Positions 6,504 through 8,484 of a DNA stretch of 8,484 nucleotides are shown piece by piece. Numbering within the stretch: position 1 is the first letter of the stretch; every line of letters begins with the position of its first letter. The DNA is from ATZT02 sp046048135 (GTDB lineage: Bacteria > Actinomycetota > Actinomycetes > S36-B12 > UBA5976), in NCBI GenBank assembly GCA_046048135.1, contig JBJOGR010000016.1, positions 1 through 8,484 on the forward strand, read 5' to 3'. The notes beneath the pieces were generated by a model. That model worked only from the letters and a program-made list of their open reading frames with translations. It made no database searches and was not told where the DNA came from. The position numbers and the translations under genes were made by a program.

Positions 6504-7235
6504 ATGCCTCAATACCGTGATGAAGGAATTGTGCTTCGAACCCAAAGATTAGGGGAAGCAGATCGGATAGTCACGGTTTTAACAAAAAATAATGGCCGCG
6601 TTCGTGCAGTTGCCAAAGGGGTTAGAAAAACTACTTCACGCTTTGGAGCACGTGTTGAACCTTTTGGGCATATTGATGCTCATTTTCATTTGGGTAAAAG
6701 TTTAGATATTTTAAGTCAAGTTGAATCTTTATTTTCCTATGGTTCAATTTTGTCCCAAGATTACGCAAAGTGGACAGCTGGTCAAGCAATGCTTGAAACT
6801 ACTGAACATTTAACTCCGGAAGAAAAAGAACCAGCTACTCAACAATACCTATTACTAATTGGGGCTTTGCGATCTTTAGTAAAAGGTGAACACGATCCAA
6901 ATTTAATTTTAGATTCATTTTTATTGCGCTCTTTGGCTATCTCTGGTTATGCACCGTCTTTCTATGATTGTGCAAGATGCGACAAACCAGGTCCGCATAA
7001 AGCATTTTCCGTTGCCACCGGTGGATCAGTATGCGACGAATGTAAACCTTCAGGTTCAGTCGCTCCATCTTCAGTAACAATTCAATTAATGTCTGCTTTA
7101 CTAATTGGAGATTGGGTAGTTGCAGATGCTTCAGAGCCAAAAGCCAGACGAGAAGCAAGTGGCATAATCGCTGCATATTTACAATGGCATATTGAAAGAG
7201 GAGTCAGGTCATTAAGAATGGTGGAGAGGAAATAG
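6504..7235 (+). CDS. recO: DNA repair protein RecO
   Basis: RecO is a cytoplasmic recombination mediator that, with RecR, loads RecA onto SSB-coated single-stranded DNA and anneals strands. The 243-residue protein has the N-terminal OB-fold signature YRDEGIVLRTQRLGEADRIV (4-23), GRVRAVAKGVRKTTSRFGAR (31-50) and EPFGHID (52-58). A helical domain follows, with a zinc site formed by CARC (156-159) and CDEC (177-180), all four cysteines intact. The N-terminus closely resembles Streptomyces-type RecO, supporting the ATG at 6504; no ATG, GTG or TTG lies further upstream in frame before a stop at 6438. Only a poor AGAATAAG precedes the start. The TAG is followed immediately by the start of uppS, as in many Actinobacteria, so they form an operon. 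Confidence 0.96.
   Translation: MPQYRDEGIVLRTQRLGEADRIVTVLTKNNGRVRAVAKGVRKTTSRFGARVEPFGHIDAHFHLGKSLDILSQVESLFSYGSILSQDYAKWTAGQAMLETTEHLTPEEKEPATQQYLLLIGALRSLVKGEHDPNLILDSFLLRSLAISGYAPSFYDCARCDKPGPHKAFSVATGGSVCDECKPSGSVAPSSVTIQLMSALLIGDWVVADASEPKARREASGIIAAYLQWHIERGVRSLRMVERK
7225..7230 (+). promoter_or_regulatory. Shine-Dalgarno supporting the uppS TTG start
   Basis: AGAGGA lies in the last codons of recO, 5 nt before TTG 7236. It supports TTG as the true uppS start. Confidence 0.6.
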
Positions 7236-8018
7236 TTGGTTAAAAGTAGAAAAAAATTTCCACCAGTTCCAAAACATAAAACAGGTGTTAAGCCACCTGC
7301 AATTTCTTCAACATTTATTCCAAATCATGTGGCAATTGTTATGGATGGAAATGGCAGATGGGCTAAAGAAAGAGGTTTACCTAGAACTGCAGGACATGAA
7401 GCAGGCGAGTTAGCTTTATTAGATGCGGTTTATGGAGCCTTAGAAATTGGTGTTAAGTATTTAACAGTTTATGCATTCTCTACAGAAAATTGGAAACGAA
7501 GTCCTGATGAAGTTAAATTCTTGATGAATTTTAATCGCGAAGTGATTCATCGAAGAGTAGAAGAAATGAATCAATTTGGAATTAAAGTTAGATGGGCAGG
7601 TAGAGAAGCTCGTCTTTGGAAGAGTGTAGTTGATGAATTAAAAAAAGCTGAAAGAAAAACTTCTAAAAATGATCAATTAACATTAACTATGTGTGTTAAT
7701 TACGGAGGAAGAGCAGAAATTGTTGATGCAGTAACTGAGATTGCTCGTGATGTAAAAGCAAGAAAATTAAGACCCGATTCTATTTCAGAGAAAAAACTTA
7801 AAAAATATCTATATGAACCAAACATGCCAGACGTTGATTTATTTTTAAGAACATCTGGTGAGCAACGAACCAGTAACTTTTTATTGTGGCAATCTGCTTA
7901 TGCAGAAATGGTATTTATGGATGTGTTATGGCCTGATTTTGATAGAAGACATTTATGGCAAGCAATCGAAATATATGCTAAACGCGAACGTCGTTTTGGA
8001 GATGCAAAACCTAATTAA
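7236..8018 (+). CDS. uppS: Isoprenyl (cis-prenyl) transferase, UppS family
   Basis: The 260-residue enzyme adds isopentenyl units in cis to an allylic diphosphate to make the long polyprenyl diphosphate that becomes the lipid carrier for peptidoglycan and other wall polymers. Landmarks are HVAIVMDGNGRWAKERGLPR (31-50) with catalytic D37, FSTENWKR (81-88), NYGGRAEI (155-162) and DLFLRTSGEQRTSNFLLWQ (201-219) with the diphosphate-binding arginines R205 and R211. The N-terminal lead-in with PPVP and KPPAI is typical of actinobacterial enzymes. Chain length cannot be read off; mycobacterial relatives make decaprenyl diphosphate. TTG 7236 follows the recO TAG directly in the same frame, so it is the earliest possible start, and AGAGGA lies 5 nt upstream. 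The stop overlaps the convergent zur end by 4 nt. Confidence 0.96.
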   Translation: MVKSRKKFPPVPKHKTGVKPPAISSTFIPNHVAIVMDGNGRWAKERGLPRTAGHEAGELALLDAVYGALEIGVKYLTVYAFSTENWKRSPDEVKFLMNFNREVIHRRVEEMNQFGIKVRWAGREARLWKSVVDELKKAERKTSKNDQLTLTMCVNYGGRAEIVDAVTEIARDVKARKLRPDSISEKKLKKYLYEPNMPDVDLFLRTSGEQRTSNFLLWQSAYAEMVFMDVLWPDFDRRHLWQAIEIYAKRERRFGDAKPN

Positions 8019-8404
8019 CGACAATTCTTACAAAGACCAAATATTTCAACAACATGTCCTGATATTTGATAATTGTTATCTTGAGCTATTTTTTGCATCA
8101 AGTTTTCGATTTCAGAAGCATTAAATTCGCTAGTGGTAGCGCATTTGGTACAAACTAGATGATGATGGTGATTTTTACTACAAACTTTATATAAAGTCTC
8201 ACCATTTTCATTTTTTAAACTATCAACTAACCCAGTCTCAGATAAAGCCTGCAGGGTTCTATAAACAGTTGCCAGACCAATTTTTTCTCCTCTAGAAACC
8301 AGTAATTTATGAACTTCTTGAGCAGAACTAAATTTAGTTATTGATAGTAATAAATCAGAAATTGCTTTTCTTTGCTTAGTGTTTTTACTTAAAACATTAT
8401 TCAA
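8015..8404 (-). CDS. zur: Fur-family regulator, probably zinc uptake regulator Zur
   Basis: This Fur-family repressor has an N-terminal winged helix with the recognition region SAQEVHKLLVSRGEKIGLATVYRTL and a C-terminal dimerisation and metal domain. Numbered from the TTG (129 residues), C85xxC88 and C125xxC128 form the structural zinc site, while C75, the HHHH run (79-82) and H117 are candidates for sensory zinc sites. HHHHLVCTKC and HVVEIFGLCKNC resemble actinobacterial Zur (FurB). Zur with zinc represses uptake genes such as znuABC. An upstream GTG (8437) would overlap the preceding gene by 31 nt and has no evident SD. TTG 8404-8402 has AGGAG 7 nt upstream and a 2-nt gap to that gene, so it is preferred. 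The location beside uppS and behind a permease-like gene matches Streptomyces. Fur-family membership is certain; the Zur call is likely. Confidence 0.9.
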   Translation of the reverse strand: MNNVLSKNTKQRKAISDLLLSITKFSSAQEVHKLLVSRGEKIGLATVYRTLQALSETGLVDSLKNENGETLYKVCSKNHHHHLVCTKCATTSEFNASEIENLMQKIAQDNNYQISGHVVEIFGLCKNCR

Positions 8405-8406
8405 AG

Positions 8407-8484
8407 TTATTCTCCTAGATTTCCAACTATTAACCACATTGCAAGAACACCAATAACTGTTGAAAGCATTGTTAGTTTAGAAGG
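8407..8484 (-). CDS. C-terminal end of a membrane protein, probably ZnuB-type permease
   Basis: On the minus strand an open frame enters from the right edge and stops with TAA at 8409-8407, leaving 25 residues. They start PSKLT and then form a hydrophobic helix (MLSTVIGVLAMWLIVG) before NLGE. It ends 2 nt before the preferred zur start, and the zur SD lies inside it, which indicates a cotranscribed pair. The sequence alone shows only a last transmembrane helix. The ZnuB assignment rests on context: znuACB next to zur and uppS in Streptomyces. It could be another ABC permease of the metal or vitamin type. Confidence 0.5.
   Translation of the reverse strand, partial: PSKLTMLSTVIGVLAMWLIVGNLGE
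8412..8416 (-). promoter_or_regulatory. Shine-Dalgarno deciding the zur start
   Basis: AGGAG on the minus strand lies within the last codons of the upstream gene, 7 nt before TTG 8404. It argues for the shorter Zur over a start at GTG 8437. Confidence 0.6.

Noticed and set aside
7858..8124. 88-codon plus-strand open frame across the uppS-zur junction
   Set aside because: It is out of frame with uppS and antisense to zur, both well supported by motifs; no domain or SD is seen.

Overview
This is an AT-rich window (about one third G+C by eye) carrying a conserved bacterial chromosomal block: the 3' end of dnaJ, then rsmE, a HIT-family gene, phoH, ybeY, a CNNM/CBS membrane protein, era, an AI-2E-type membrane protein on the opposite strand, recO, uppS, a Fur-family regulator (zur-like) on the opposite strand, and the last codons of a membrane protein that is probably znuB. 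The protein sequences and the order dnaJ2-rsmE-HIT-phoH-ybeY-CNNM-era-recO-uppS with convergent zur/znu match Actinomycetia; Streptomyces also has uppS beside zur and znuACB. The low G+C and tight packing suggest a genome-streamlined actinobacterium, for example an acI/Nanopelagicales-like plankton lineage. That taxonomic placement is inference. TGA is used as a normal stop (phoH), so the standard bacterial code applies.

Left part (1-5260, plus strand): a nearly gapless run. Junctions are 2 nt (dnaJ-rsmE), 4 nt (rsmE-HIT), 36 nt (HIT-phoH, with a good promoter candidate), a 4-nt ATGA overlap (phoH-ybeY), 0 nt (ybeY-CNNM, TTG start) and 48 nt (CNNM-era). Functionally this run centres on protein folding (DnaJ) and on the 3' part of 16S rRNA: RsmE modifies it, YbeY processes it, and Era binds it as an assembly checkpoint, with PhoH as a linked ATPase.

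Middle part (5257-6503): an AI-2E-family transporter gene on the minus strand ends in a 4-nt overlap with the end of era. It is separated from recO by a 92-bp divergent intergenic region holding a strong Shine-Dalgarno-like sequence and a tiny ORF.

Right part (6504-8484): recO (recombinational repair) abuts uppS (cis-prenyl transferase making the polyprenyl carrier lipid for cell-wall synthesis). uppS converges, again with a 4-nt overlap, on a zinc-uptake-regulator gene that follows a membrane-protein gene with a 2-nt gap.

No tRNA, rRNA, CRISPR array, insertion sequence or attachment site is visible, and no stretch over 300 bases lacks a gene. I do not see a clearly new multi-gene system. 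The points worth a second look are start-site choice, a possible leaderless promoter with a palindrome ahead of phoH, the leader region of recO, and the very tight gene junctions.
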